59,486 bases of DNA from Fischerella muscicola SAG 1427-1 = PCC 73103. Its GTDB lineage: Bacteria; Cyanobacteriota; Cyanobacteriia; Cyanobacteriales; Nostocaceae. The notes below the pieces were generated by a model. The model searched no databases. It had not been told where the DNA came from and saw only the letters and a program-made list of their open reading frames with translations. The stretch spans positions 1 through 59,486 of the forward strand of contig NZ_AJLJ01000015.1 of assembly GCF_000317245.1 (NCBI RefSeq), given 5' to 3'. The translations under genes were made by a program, and so were the position numbers. This document shows, piece after piece, positions 35,767-46,000 of the stretch (within the stretch, counting starts at the first letter, position 1; every line of letters starts with the position of its first letter).

Positions 35767-37713
35767 ATGGTAGCAAATCCTCCTTCTCAAACTTCAGATG
35801 CTCAATATAAAGTCGAAAACGCAGCAGCAGAAGTCGAAGCAATTGTCCAAACACCGCCATCCGAGACAGAAATTGACTTAGAATTTCTCTACACCAGAGA
35901 CATAGAATTTCGCCAAGAAACGCTTTATTTTATCGTAGTTGACCGCTTTTATGATGGTGATCCTGACAATAGTCAAGGGATAAATGCTGAACTTTATGAT
36001 CCCAATCGTCAGGAATGGGGTAAGTACTGGGGTGGGGATTTGCAAGGGGTGATTGACAAACTCGATTATCTCAAGAATTTAGGAGTCACTGCTATTTGGT
36101 TAACTCCCTTATTTGAACAGGTGGAAGAATTATTTATTGAAAGTGCTGCTATTCATGGCTATTGGACAAAAGATTTTAAACGCATCAATCCTCGCTACAT
36201 TGCTGCTGATGATGACCCTTCTCTCAACAAAACTCAAGATCAGAAAAACACTGTTTTCGATCGCCTGATTGCAGAATTGCATAAACGCAAGATGAAGCTG
36301 GTGTTGGATATTGTTTGCAATCATAGTAGCCCAGACACTGGTGGTAGTAAGGGCGAATTATATGATGATGGAGTAAAAATTGCCGATTTTAATGATGACA
36401 AAGACCATTGGTATCACCATTACGGTGAAGTTACCAATTGGGAAGACGATTGGCAAGTCCAAAATTGTGAATTATCAGGACTAGCCACTTTTAACGAAAA
36501 CAATATTCAGTACCGCAACTATATTAAGTCTGCAATTAAACAGTGGTTGGATCGGGGTGTAGATGCGCTGCGAGTAGATACTGTTAAACATATGCCAATC
36601 TGGTTTTGGCAAGAGTTTAATGGTGAGATGTACAATCACAAACCAGATGTGTTTATTTTTGGCGAATGGATTTACAGCAATCCCAACGACGATCGCGCTG
36701 TAGAATTCGTCAACAACTCTGGGATGAGTATCCTGGATTTTGGCTTGTGTATGGCAATTCGCCAAGGTTTAGCTAAATATGATGAACAAGGTTTTTACTT
36801 GATTCAGAACGTATTAGATCTAGACTATCGCTATAACGGTGCAACCGAACTCATCACCTTCATCGACAACCATGATATGCACCGTTTTCAAACTATCAAC
36901 CCTGAACCCGAAATTTTACGATTGGCGGTGATTTTGTTGATGACTACTCGCGGTATCCCTTGCCTATTTTATGGCACAGAACAATACCTGCATAATGATA
37001 CTAACGGTGATGATAATATCTATGGTAACAACGATCCCTACAACCGTCCGATGATGGAATCTTGGGATACTGATACCCCCATTTATCGAGATGTCCGCAA
37101 ACTTTCAGGACTACGCCGTCTTAACCCAGCATTATCAATGGGTAGTCAATGGCAAAAATATATCACACCAGATGTTTATTGCTATGTGCGCCGTTATCGT
37201 GACTCTCGTTGTTTTGTCGCATTAAATAGAGGTGATGCTGTTACTGTAGAGGCAGTTGACACTGAATTACCAGATCGAGAACATACTTGTTTATTAACCG
37301 GACGTAAGTTTGAGGTTAAAGACGGCAAGATTTATAACCTGGAACTTGCACCCAAAGAAGCGATCGCCATCAGTCACGTCGGTGAACGTGTCAAAGGCCA
37401 AACTATTGTCCGAGTACAACTCAATGGTGTATGCACTCAACCTGGAGAAACTATCGTGGTAACAGGAGATTGTCCCGAACTTGGTAACTGGGACATCGGC
37501 AAAGCTTATCCCCTAGAATACATCAACTCCAACACCTGGTTTGCTGAAATTCCCTTTGATGAAAGTGCTGGTAAGCTAATCAGCTACAAATATGCCATGT
37601 GGCGCGAGGGAGGTTCTCCCCTACGGGAAAATCTAGTTTCTCGACGCTGGGTAATTGCTAGTGAAGGTACTGTGAAATGGCGTGATACTTGGGCTTCGGG
37701 ACGGGAGTCTTAA
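35767..37713 (+). CDS. Alpha-amylase family protein with C-terminal starch-binding domain
   Basis: A 648-residue GH13 enzyme acting on alpha-glucans such as glycogen. The (beta/alpha)8 barrel shows YFIVVDRFYDGD, LVLDIVCNHSS, nucleophile Asp271 in DALRVDTVKHMP, acid/base Glu300 in IFGEWIY and Asp370 in FIDNHDMHRF. All three catalytic residues are present. A C-terminal CBM20-type domain starts near residue 545 (VRVQLNGVCTQPGETIVVTG, then ELGNWDIGKAYPL). There is no signal peptide, so it probably degrades intracellular glycogen (inference). About fifty N-terminal residues are acidic and poorly conserved in appearance. Confidence 0.95.
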   Translation: MVANPPSQTSDAQYKVENAAAEVEAIVQTPPSETEIDLEFLYTRDIEFRQETLYFIVVDRFYDGDPDNSQGINAELYDPNRQEWGKYWGGDLQGVIDKLDYLKNLGVTAIWLTPLFEQVEELFIESAAIHGYWTKDFKRINPRYIAADDDPSLNKTQDQKNTVFDRLIAELHKRKMKLVLDIVCNHSSPDTGGSKGELYDDGVKIADFNDDKDHWYHHYGEVTNWEDDWQVQNCELSGLATFNENNIQYRNYIKSAIKQWLDRGVDALRVDTVKHMPIWFWQEFNGEMYNHKPDVFIFGEWIYSNPNDDRAVEFVNNSGMSILDFGLCMAIRQGLAKYDEQGFYLIQNVLDLDYRYNGATELITFIDNHDMHRFQTINPEPEILRLAVILLMTTRGIPCLFYGTEQYLHNDTNGDDNIYGNNDPYNRPMMESWDTDTPIYRDVRKLSGLRRLNPALSMGSQWQKYITPDVYCYVRRYRDSRCFVALNRGDAVTVEAVDTELPDREHTCLLTGRKFEVKDGKIYNLELAPKEAIAISHVGERVKGQTIVRVQLNGVCTQPGETIVVTGDCPELGNWDIGKAYPLEYINSNTWFAEIPFDESAGKLISYKYAMWREGGSPLRENLVSRRWVIASEGTVKWRDTWASGRES

Positions 37714-38060
37714 TTGAGGCGAGGGGACAAGGAGGACAAGGAGAGCCAGTGCGTTGCGGTGAGCCAGTCCGGTGGACGGTTTCCCAAGGACTGGAGCCGG
37801 AGCTTGCATCCGGCTAAGGAAGTCCGTCGGCATAAAGGAACTGGCGAACCCGTAAGGGAGGTTTCCGTAAACGCGCTTTGCGCGGCTTCCCGCAGGGTAC
37901 CACTGCGTTGCGTTGCGGGGGGTTCCCCCCGTTGTAGCACGTGGCGTTCCGTTGTAGCACCTGGCGTGGACAAGGGGGACAAGAAGTCGCTACTTGCACC
38001 CAGTCGCTACGTGTCTATATACCTCTCACACTCCCCTGACTCCAAATCCCTACCAAAGGA
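37714..38060. repeat. GC-rich mosaic of intergenic palindromic repeats
   Basis: Composition jumps to GC-rich directly after the amylase stop. It holds GGACAAGGA-type tandem units, CGGAGC...CCGG and AAACGCGCTTTGCGCG hairpins, and GGGGGGTTCCCCCC. Open frames through it translate into low-quality Arg/Ser-rich peptides, so it is not a gene. It resembles composite intergenic repeats of filamentous cyanobacteria. Confidence 0.6.
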
Positions 38061-38072
38061 TAGAGGAATAAC

Positions 38073-38098
38073 TTGACATATGTACTCATAATGAGTAC
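38073..38098 (+). promoter_or_regulatory. Promoter element overlapped by a 17-bp palindrome
   Basis: TTGACA at 38073-38078 is a perfect -35 hexamer. Four bases further on lies the palindrome GTACTCATAATGAGTAC (8-base arms, one central base). The expected -10 region (TACGCT, then AATTAG) is weak, as for an activated or repressed promoter. It is 39 bp upstream of the Prx-Grx start codon. The palindrome is a probable operator; the cognate regulator is unknown. Confidence 0.6.
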
Positions 38099-38136
38099 GC
38101 TTTAATTAGCAAGTTTCCCAGGAGTAAGCTTATATT

Positions 38137-38877
38137 ATGTTGCCAAATTATGAAGGAAAAAGAGTTCCCAACACCACGTTTCGTCTGCGCCAGAATGATC
38201 AGTGGGTGAATGTGACAACTGATGAATTATTTAAAGGTAAGACTGTTGTAGTTTTTTCTCTACCAGGGGCTTTTACACCCACTTGTTCATCAGCGCATGT
38301 TCCGGGCTACAATCAATTGGCAAAAACCTTCAAAGACAATGGTGTAGATGAAATTGTCTGTATCTCTGTTAATGATACCTTTGTGATGAATGAATGGGCA
38401 AAGGATCAGGAAGCAGAAAATCTCACTTTTATACCCGATGGTAATGGTGATTTTACTGAAGGCATGGGTATGCTAGTCGATAAATCAGACCTGGGATTTG
38501 GCAAACGCTCTTGGCGCTATTCAATGTTAGTCAAAGATGGCGTTGTTGAAAAGATGTTTATTGAACCTGAAGAACCAGGTGATCCCTTTAAGGTATCTGA
38601 TGCTGAGACAATGCTGAGGTATATTAACCCAAGCGCAGTCAAACCGAAGTTGGTTTCTCTGTTTACAAAACCCGGTTGTCCCTACTGTGCGCGTGCCAAA
38701 GAAATGCTCAAGCAAAATGGTTTAGACTACGAAGAAATTGTCTTGGGTAAAGATGCTACCACTCATTCCTTAAAAGCGATCGCAGGTGCAACAACTGTTC
38801 CCCAAGTATTTATTGATGGTCAACACATCGGTGGTTCTGAAGCTTTAGCAACTTATTTGAGCGCTACTAGAAGATAA
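38137..38877 (+). CDS. Hybrid peroxiredoxin-glutaredoxin
   Basis: Reduces peroxides with glutathione as reductant in one polypeptide. Residues 1-160 are a Prx5-type peroxiredoxin with peroxidatic Cys50 in [16 protein letters not shown]. Residues about 172-246 are a glutaredoxin with Cys181-Pro-Tyr-Cys184 and [18 protein letters not shown]. At 246 residues the length fits the known hybrid family. AGGAG lies about a dozen bases before the ATG. An operator-like palindrome in the promoter suggests redox control. Confidence 0.95.
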   Translation: MLPNYEGKRVPNTTFRLRQNDQWVNVTTDELFKGKTVVVFSLPGAFTPTCSSAHVPGYNQLAKTFKDNGVDEIVCISVNDTFVMNEWAKDQEAENLTFIPDGNGDFTEGMGMLVDKSDLGFGKRSWRYSMLVKDGVVEKMFIEPEEPGDPFKVSDAETMLRYINPSAVKPKLVSLFTKPGCPYCARAKEMLKQNGLDYEEIVLGKDATTHSLKAIAGATTVPQVFIDGQHIGGSEALATYLSATRR

Positions 38878-39009
38878 TATTTGTTGAGATTAAGATAAAT
38901 AGATTGACATTTAAACTCTGTAGAGACGTAGCATTGCAACATCTCTACCATTTTTTATGCTGGATCAATTATCTGATCACTAAGCGTATTGTGCGATGAA
39001 GTAATCAAA

Positions 39010-39113
39010 CTATCGTGTCCTAACGACAAAAGTTTGTGTCATAACGACAGAAGTTTGTGTCATAACGACAGAAGTTCGTGTCATAACGACAAAAGTTTGT
39101 GTCGTTACGACAG
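39010..39113. repeat. Array of five 21-bp direct repeats (array B)
   Basis: Units start at 39010, 39031, 39052, 39073 and 39094, with core TTGTGTCATAACGACA and dyad TGTCGTTACGACA in the last. The unit length and core match array A at 850-969. Because 21 is a multiple of three, an open frame reads through it and gives a spurious SLCHNDR peptide repeat ahead of the SDR gene. Confidence 0.85.
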
Positions 39114-39174
39114 CTTGTTTAAAAATGAGAGCAACTTAGTTAACTATAAGTACCAATTTGCACAGGGGATGATT

Positions 39175-39915
39175 ATGCCATCTTTAGCAGGAAAAGTTGC
39201 GATTGTGACAGGTGCATCGAGGGGAATTGGACGTGCGATCGCGTTAAAATTAGCAGAACAAGAAGCGTCGATTACTGTTAACTATGCAGGAAATGCCCAA
39301 AAGGCGCAAGAAGTTGTCGCCGAAATCGAAAAATTAGGCAGCAAAGCGATCGCTGTACAAGCAGATATTAGCAAAGTCATTGAGATTCAAAAACTTTTTG
39401 ACCAAACTATTGAAACCTTTGGCAAGGTTGATATTTTGGTAAATAATGCCGGAGCGATAGTATATAAACCAATTACAGAAGTCACAGAAGCAGAGTTTGA
39501 TAAAATTTTTGCTGTTAACGTCAAAGGTACATATTTTGCTTGTCAACAAGCCGCACATCACATGCAAGATGGTGGACGCATTATTAACTTTTCCTCAACC
39601 ACAACAGCGATGATGTTACCTACTTACAGCGCTTATGTAGGAACTAAAGGTGCAGTGGAACAAATCACACGCATAGTAGCCAAAGAACTAGGTAGCAGGG
39701 GGATTACAGTTAATGCTATCTCACCCGGCCCCACAGACACAGAACTATTTCGCCAAGGTAAAACAGAAGAACAAATCAACCGTTTAGCGCAAGCATCCGC
39801 ATTAGGAGGATTGGGACAAGTCCAAGATATTGCCGATGTGGTAGCATTTCTTGCTAGCGACGAGGCAAGATGGATCACTGGACAAAATATCCGTGTTAAC
39901 GGGGGAGTGGCTTGA
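39175..39915 (+). CDS. Short-chain dehydrogenase/reductase (SDR)
   Basis: A 246-residue classical SDR, NAD(P)H-dependent oxidoreductase of unknown substrate. It has the cofactor motif TGASRGIG, NNAG in DILVNNAGAIVY, and a catalytic Tyr-X3-Lys in YSAYVGTKGAVEQ preceded by the Ser of INFSSTTT. The C-terminal GQNIRVNGG is standard. ATG 39175 is chosen because AGGGG lies six bases upstream; ATG 39169 is too close to it. The longer frame back to about 38989 runs through the 21-bp repeat array and is not credible. Confidence 0.92.
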   Translation: MPSLAGKVAIVTGASRGIGRAIALKLAEQEASITVNYAGNAQKAQEVVAEIEKLGSKAIAVQADISKVIEIQKLFDQTIETFGKVDILVNNAGAIVYKPITEVTEAEFDKIFAVNVKGTYFACQQAAHHMQDGGRIINFSSTTTAMMLPTYSAYVGTKGAVEQITRIVAKELGSRGITVNAISPGPTDTELFRQGKTEEQINRLAQASALGGLGQVQDIADVVAFLASDEARWITGQNIRVNGGVA

Positions 39916-40259
39916 AACAAGGATGAATAAACAAACAAGTCCCGCGCCGTAGGCAAAGCCTCAGCGTCGGGAGTACGTTACTTTAGAAGTTATTTAGCTA
40001 AATGTTAGTCCTGTGGAGAATACACAATACTATTGCAGCAACACATATAATTGCTAGCTGAAAGCGTCTGTCTTGACTTTTCCTAAAACTGGAAGTCGCT
40101 TGCAATGTATGTTTATAAGCTTGATTGTTTTACTCTCTCAGCTATTTAATGAGAATGCAAGGATAGTTAAGACAGTTAAGACAGTTATTATAAATTTAAT
40201 AAATTCCTAATAGTCTTTTACTTGACTTATATTGCATTGACGACATGTTGCTTATTATC
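39916..40259. other. Convergent spacer
   Basis: A 344-bp spacer between the convergent SDR and peptidase genes. It holds a short GC-rich piece (cccgcgccgtaggcaaagcc) near 39942 and a GTTAAGACAGTTAAGACAGT direct repeat near 40156. Nothing else recognised. Confidence 0.35.
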
Positions 40260-42752
40260 TCATGGTCTTGTCCCAGATTTTCCTCCCTGCCCCGTATCGG
40301 CTGGTCCTCCACTGTTTCCTGCTCCTCCAAAATTACTTTCATCAAACCACTCAGCCTTCAGAAGTGACCACCAAGCAGCTGTCAGTCCAGCTAATACGTA
40401 GTCATAGGGAAGCCACCCATACCCGCCTATTCCCCATTCAGTTCCCCAAGAATTTCTAATCAAGAACGCGCCTTTTGAGTAGTATCCGCGATCGCTACAC
40501 TGAATAAACTTGTAATCATCATAGCCAACTGCAACGACAGTGTGTCCACCAATAACTTTGTCTTTTTGGGGATCAGGAAAGGGAATCAGACCCTTTTTGT
40601 AATTAGAATTATCATAGGCAGAAGAATAGATCGTAAATCCAAAAATGCAAGGAAAACCAGCAGCTAAAACAGCCTTAATTTGAAACAGCAGACTTTCCTT
40701 CGTAATGCCAGCATAATCCAAGAAAAAATACTTAAGCGACCTGTAATTTTGAGCATAAGCATAGCAATATGCAGGCGGCTCTTCATTGACTAAATCTTCA
40801 TCATAACGCCAGGAATCTTCCGGCGGAACACCAAGTAGTGCTAATACTTTCATGGTTTCTCGTATGGATGCTCCCACGTCTCCTTCGATGTTCATTTTTT
40901 TACGTGCAGCTTTATACAGAAACAAAGGAGAAGCATCTACTGATTTACCGTAATTCCTATTTTCAAAATATTCTAATAATGCGATCGCAGCAAATGCAGT
41001 ACATGAGTTTAGTGAACCCTGATCTCTGATTCGAGAAAACCAATAGCTCAGATCTATAACTCCAGGAAGCATACAAAACTGTCTTTTACAGGGCTTAATC
41101 GTTGCGTTTTTTTGCCCAGCATCTTCCGAAATTTGATTTATTTTTTGTTCATTAAATACTTTTATCTGGTTACTAGAAACATTGTTAAATATAGGAATAT
41201 ATAAATCTATGTTTGGAAATAACTCGCATTGTTCTTGCTCACTATTACTTATGTATGAAGAAATGCCACTATAATTAATTAATTGTTGAATTTCAAATAA
41301 TTCTTGTTTATCAAAAATATTAGGCTTAGGCTCTTGATTGTTAGAAATTGCATCTTCAGCAGATTTTGTATGAATAAAGCTATTTAAGTATTTTTTTAAT
41401 ACAAAGTAGAAAAATATAGCACTGATATTTTTATCATTTATTTCTTCTACCAGAGAATGTATTTCAAGGGACAGAAGATATATTACTTTATCAATAGCAT
41501 GTTCTACTAATTGCTTCTTAGAATATCCTGCTTCTATTGTAAAATTATGATTATTAGAACTATTGTTCTGACTAGCAATCTTTTCAAATTCTTTAAAGCC
41601 TTTTTCCAGTAATTCTTCAAATGTCTTATTTTGCCATTTAGCTAGAGGGTAAAGTATTTTTGCAAAAACAGAAACTATTGGTTCAATGACATAAGAGCTT
41701 TGTAAAACTTCCGATATTTTTTGAAATTCCAAGAAAAATTTATTGTTTGGATGATTAAAAATTTGGTTGATTTTATATTTGATAGAAAGATTATCCATCT
41801 GAATAGTTTCTTTAGAAAAAATTTCTTTCCAAACATCGTTGTCTACAAGATTATCTCGAAATAGATATTTTCTTTTCGCTTGAATTTTTTCTAGAAAATG
41901 ATACTCAAAAATATTTTCTTGCTCGTATTTTTTACTTCTTATTTGCTCTACAGCCTTTATAATCAAAGTAGTCAATATTTTTTCTATTCCTTTACTTGGT
42001 ATTTTAAGCGACGCAGCAGAAAAATATTGAATTCTTTTGGGATATTTTTGATTTTTAACTTGCTCCTGACTACATGACTCCTTAAGTCGACTTAATTCTT
42101 GATAATTAGAAAAGTATTCATTTAAAGTAATGTATGTTTCAAGCCCGAAGACTCCATCATCCTTAATTTTGGAAAGACACTGAAATTGCTTAACCAAATC
42201 TTTTGTGTCATCATCATAATTTTCTTTCCTCATAAATTCCAAAACCCAATTTATACCTTCTGGCGTTTTTAGCCATTCTTTTTCTCCTGTTAATGACTTA
42301 GGAGGAGATAAATATTCTCCCATTAATAAAACACCAAGATATTTATTTAATTCTATTATATATTTTGGTAACATACTTTCAGATCTGATTTTTTTATAGA
42401 GAGGATATTCATTCTCTATAGTTTCATCTTTAAACAAATCTCTCAAAAGCCTATGAACTTTTACTTTTACAAATAAAGCACGACCAAATATCTTATTTTT
42501 TATCTCATCTATCCTGTCTTGGTCGTAATTGTTTTTATTCTCTGTTTTCTGTAGTTCTATGAAATTCAATAAAACTTGTACTATATTTTCTATATTACTA
42601 GTATTTTCTTCTGTTTTGAACCTGAGCTTGTTCTTGATAGCATCCTCATCATTTAAATTGTAGTCACGTAGATCAGGATAGTCTGGTACCCAACCTAATC
42701 CTTTTTTCTCCATATCAGCTTTCGATTTTTGTTGTCTTGCATTATCTTCCAT
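40260..42752 (-). CDS. Large C1 (papain-like) cysteine peptidase
   Basis: An 830-residue protein with a C-terminal papain fold. Oxyanion Gln and nucleophile Cys584 lie in DQGSLNSCTAFAA, His737 in GGHTVVAVGYDD and Asn767 in IRNSWGTEWGIGGYG, so the catalytic set is complete. The N-terminal GLGWVPDYPDLRDY motif normally sits just before the catalytic domain in bacterial C1A peptidases. Here about 500 mostly helical residues separate them, including a peptidoglycan-binding-like segment (LVKQFQCLSKIKDDGVFGLETY, about residues 185-205). No signal peptide; the tail is Gly/Ser-rich. It follows the AAA-WD40 gene by 295 bp on the same strand. Confidence 0.88.
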   Translation of the reverse strand: MEDNARQQKSKADMEKKGLGWVPDYPDLRDYNLNDEDAIKNKLRFKTEENTSNIENIVQVLLNFIELQKTENKNNYDQDRIDEIKNKIFGRALFVKVKVHRLLRDLFKDETIENEYPLYKKIRSESMLPKYIIELNKYLGVLLMGEYLSPPKSLTGEKEWLKTPEGINWVLEFMRKENYDDDTKDLVKQFQCLSKIKDDGVFGLETYITLNEYFSNYQELSRLKESCSQEQVKNQKYPKRIQYFSAASLKIPSKGIEKILTTLIIKAVEQIRSKKYEQENIFEYHFLEKIQAKRKYLFRDNLVDNDVWKEIFSKETIQMDNLSIKYKINQIFNHPNNKFFLEFQKISEVLQSSYVIEPIVSVFAKILYPLAKWQNKTFEELLEKGFKEFEKIASQNNSSNNHNFTIEAGYSKKQLVEHAIDKVIYLLSLEIHSLVEEINDKNISAIFFYFVLKKYLNSFIHTKSAEDAISNNQEPKPNIFDKQELFEIQQLINYSGISSYISNSEQEQCELFPNIDLYIPIFNNVSSNQIKVFNEQKINQISEDAGQKNATIKPCKRQFCMLPGVIDLSYWFSRIRDQGSLNSCTAFAAIALLEYFENRNYGKSVDASPLFLYKAARKKMNIEGDVGASIRETMKVLALLGVPPEDSWRYDEDLVNEEPPAYCYAYAQNYRSLKYFFLDYAGITKESLLFQIKAVLAAGFPCIFGFTIYSSAYDNSNYKKGLIPFPDPQKDKVIGGHTVVAVGYDDYKFIQCSDRGYYSKGAFLIRNSWGTEWGIGGYGWLPYDYVLAGLTAAWWSLLKAEWFDESNFGGAGNSGGPADTGQGGKSGTRP

Positions 42753-43047
42753 AATAATTTGCCTTTGTTAAATAATGTTTTTCAAAGTAGTGCTGATTCG
42801 GGTAAGTGATCGCATACTCTGGTGCGTTCTCAAATCTTTCCTTTCTTCTATATTTTTTATGGGTGCAAGCAAAATCTATTTATGCACTTTTGGGATAAAA
42901 ACGGAAGAAAATAGTTGCAAATTGCTCATAACGGTTACGGTTAATCACTTAGCATTCACTTTTCTCTACATTTCAGTGGATCTCCGCGTATCCGTTATTT
43001 ATTCTTGGCGATCGCAGTTCTAATAAGTAATAAATTTAACAAATAAT

Positions 43048-46000
43048 TTACCTTTGACTTCGATCACAAAATCCTTCAACCTCTTTTGGAGAATCCTGAT
43101 TATTCTTGAGATAGTCACTCAACCAATAGCATCCACGTTTAATAAACTTGTCCACGCTTAAATTCTCCACATCCCATAAAAGTGCTGTTTTGTCTGTACT
43201 TCCGGTAACAATCTTTTTGCTATTAGGACTAAAACTGACTGAATTTACGGCATCACGATGACCAATGAGAGTAGTAATTAATACTCCCTGAAATGTCCAA
43301 AATTTTACTGTACCATCATCACTGGCAGTAGCCAGAATTCGACCATCAGGGCTAAAATTCAAATCCACAACGCCAGCAGTATGACCTTTTAAAGGCTGAT
43401 TTAAAAGCTGACCATTCTGATTCCACAACTTGACGCTACCATCTTCACTAGCAGTAGCAATAATTTGATTATCTGGGCTGAAACGAATGTTGTAAATTGG
43501 AGAATTATGTGCTTGCCAGGAACGTAATAGTGTGGCGTTAGGACTCCAAAGTTTGACTGTTCCATCCCAACTTGCAGAGGCAATGATTTTTCCATCAGAA
43601 CTATAACTAACTCCATAAATATATGCATTATGTAGTCTCTTATGTAAGACTCTGCCTTGCTGATTCCAAATTTTTACAGTCTTGTCGCGACTAGCAGAGG
43701 CAATAGTCATGCCATCAGGACTAAAACTAAGATTAGTCACAGAATTTGTATGGTCTGTAAATAATAGTTTGATTGGCTGTCCCTGCAAATTCCAAAGTCT
43801 GATTGTTGTATCGTTACTACCACTGGCAATGATTTTACCCTTTGGGCTGAAACTAACACTAGCAACAGGCTGATCATGCCCTACAAAAGTTTTCAGTTCT
43901 TGCCCTTGCAAGTTCCATAATTTTACTGTTCTGTCACCACTTGCAGTTGCAATCTTTGTGCCATCATTGTTGATATCAACGCTGTAAATAGGGTCTTTAT
44001 GCCCAGAAAAAGTAGTCAGCCAGTTATTAACTCGCCAAAGTTTAGCTGTTTTATCATTACCAGCAGATGCAAGAACCTTTCCATCTGGACTGAAACTAAT
44101 GCTGTTAACTCGACCTTTATGCCCCTCTAAAGTTTGTAAAACTGAACCATCTCGACTACGCCATAACTTCACTGTTTCATCCCAACTAGCAGTAGCAATA
44201 GTTTGAGCATCAGGGCTGAACTTGACATCTCTGACTTCAAGTGAATGTCCTTGCAGAAGCAGTTTTTTTTTCGTGATTAAATCCCAAATAATGACTGTTG
44301 TATCGTTACTAGCAGAGGCGAGTTTTTGACCATCCGGACTAAAGCTCACACTCAAAACAGGAGCTTTATGTCCTTTAAAAGTATCAATCAAATTACCTTG
44401 AAGGTTCCAGAGTTTTACACTCTCGTCGTCACTAGCCGTAGCAATCCTCTGACCATCAGGACTAAAACTGATACCATAGATTTCCCGATCATGAGCTTTC
44501 CATGTTTTTAATAAATTACCATTCCATCTCCAAAGTTTCACCGTTTGATCTTCACTAGCCGTTGCAATAGTCTGATCATCAGGGCTAAAACTTACACTCC
44601 AGACAACTCCTTTATGTCCTTTGAGAGTTCTTGTAGGCTTACCATCCAAATTCCAAAGTTTTACAGTTCCATCGCGGCTAGCAGTAGCAATAGTCTGACC
44701 ATCAGGGCTAAAATTTACATCTACAACAGGCTCAATATGCCCTTTTAAGGTGACGAGTTCCTTGCCATCCGAACTCCAGAGTTTAGCAGTATTATCAAAA
44801 CTGGCAGTAGCAATAATTTTGCCATCAGGACTGAACCTAACTTTTTGAACGTAACCTTTATGTGTTTCTAGGCGGTTGCTTTCTCGAACCCAGTAAGCTG
44901 CACTGAAAGCTTCCATAACTTGAGGTTGAAGCTTAGGATCGTTTCTCAACCAAACAGAGTCTTGTAAAAGTTTTCCTGCTCTGATCGCATCTATTAGCGG
45001 CTCAAATGAACTGCGATTGAGGTTAAAGTTTGCTTTTGAAGATGATAATAATGCTTGAATTTGACCTTTGTCTGCTGCTTTCCACTTCTGGACAGCGATG
45101 ACAGCCATAGTCGTAATTGTAATTAAAGACGCGATCGCCACTAAAGTGATTTGCTTTTGAAATTGAGCTTGTTGTTTAGCCTGCGTTGCTGCGGCTTCTG
45201 CGCGTGATGCTGCGGCTTCTGCGCGTGATGCTGCTGCTTGTGCTGCTAAAAGTTTCTGAACTTCGCGCTTTTCTACTTCCTGGCTAGCAGCTAAAAACTG
45301 ATAATCTATATCACTTAAACTTTTACCTGTTGCCCATTTCAGAGCATTTTGCAAAGTCTGTCCCCGCAGTAAGCATGATTCATCTTGACGTGCAGAAGCT
45401 ACCCAGCCATTGAGTAAGTCTGCGTAAGGACGTAGTTTTGCTAATGCCTTTTCACACCATTGTTGATTAAAAACTTGTGCATATATACAGTTATAAATTT
45501 GCAGTTTGCGATCGCGCTCCACTACCAACCCTGTCAGCCGTAGTTCAGTATGCTCCGGACTGTCATCAACTACAATCTCTCCCTGCTGTAAAATTTGCTG
45601 ACATAAACCCAACAATCTACCAGTACGCTTTTCCCCACTTCGTAAAATCCTGTCTCTAATAGTCTTCAAATGCTCTGGTTCATCTTGCACTTCCCAATTT
45701 TCAATGATGCGCTTTTTCACCAAATGCTCAATCCACTCTCCTATTTGGGATTGTTCCTCTGTGCGTCCCCGCGTCTTCGCGTCCCCCTGTCTTTTTATTT
45801 CCTCTAGTAGTAATTTACAAACCTTCTGGGTAAGAAACGGCTGTCCCCCTGTCCAGTACAACACTGCTGACATCACCGTTTGCGGTTCGCCTAACGCTGT
45901 TAGTCCCGTTGCTAGTGGTTCAGTTTCTGCAAGTTGGAAACCTGTTAAACCAATTGCTCTACCAATATTAAAGGGTGTCCGTCGCCGATCTTGAATCAAA

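Noticed and set aside
37714..38076. Open frames on both strands in the GC-rich spacer (up to 120 residues)
   Set aside because: The DNA is hairpin- and repeat-rich, and the peptides are low-quality Arg/Ser sequence with no ribosome site.
38989..39174. N-terminal extension of the SDR with SLCHNDR repeats
   Set aside because: It is translated 21-bp intergenic repeat; the ribosome site fits ATG 39175.
42775..43023. 82-residue frame between the peptidase and the AAA-WD40 gene
   Set aside because: It covers the gap only by chance, has no ribosome site and poor composition.
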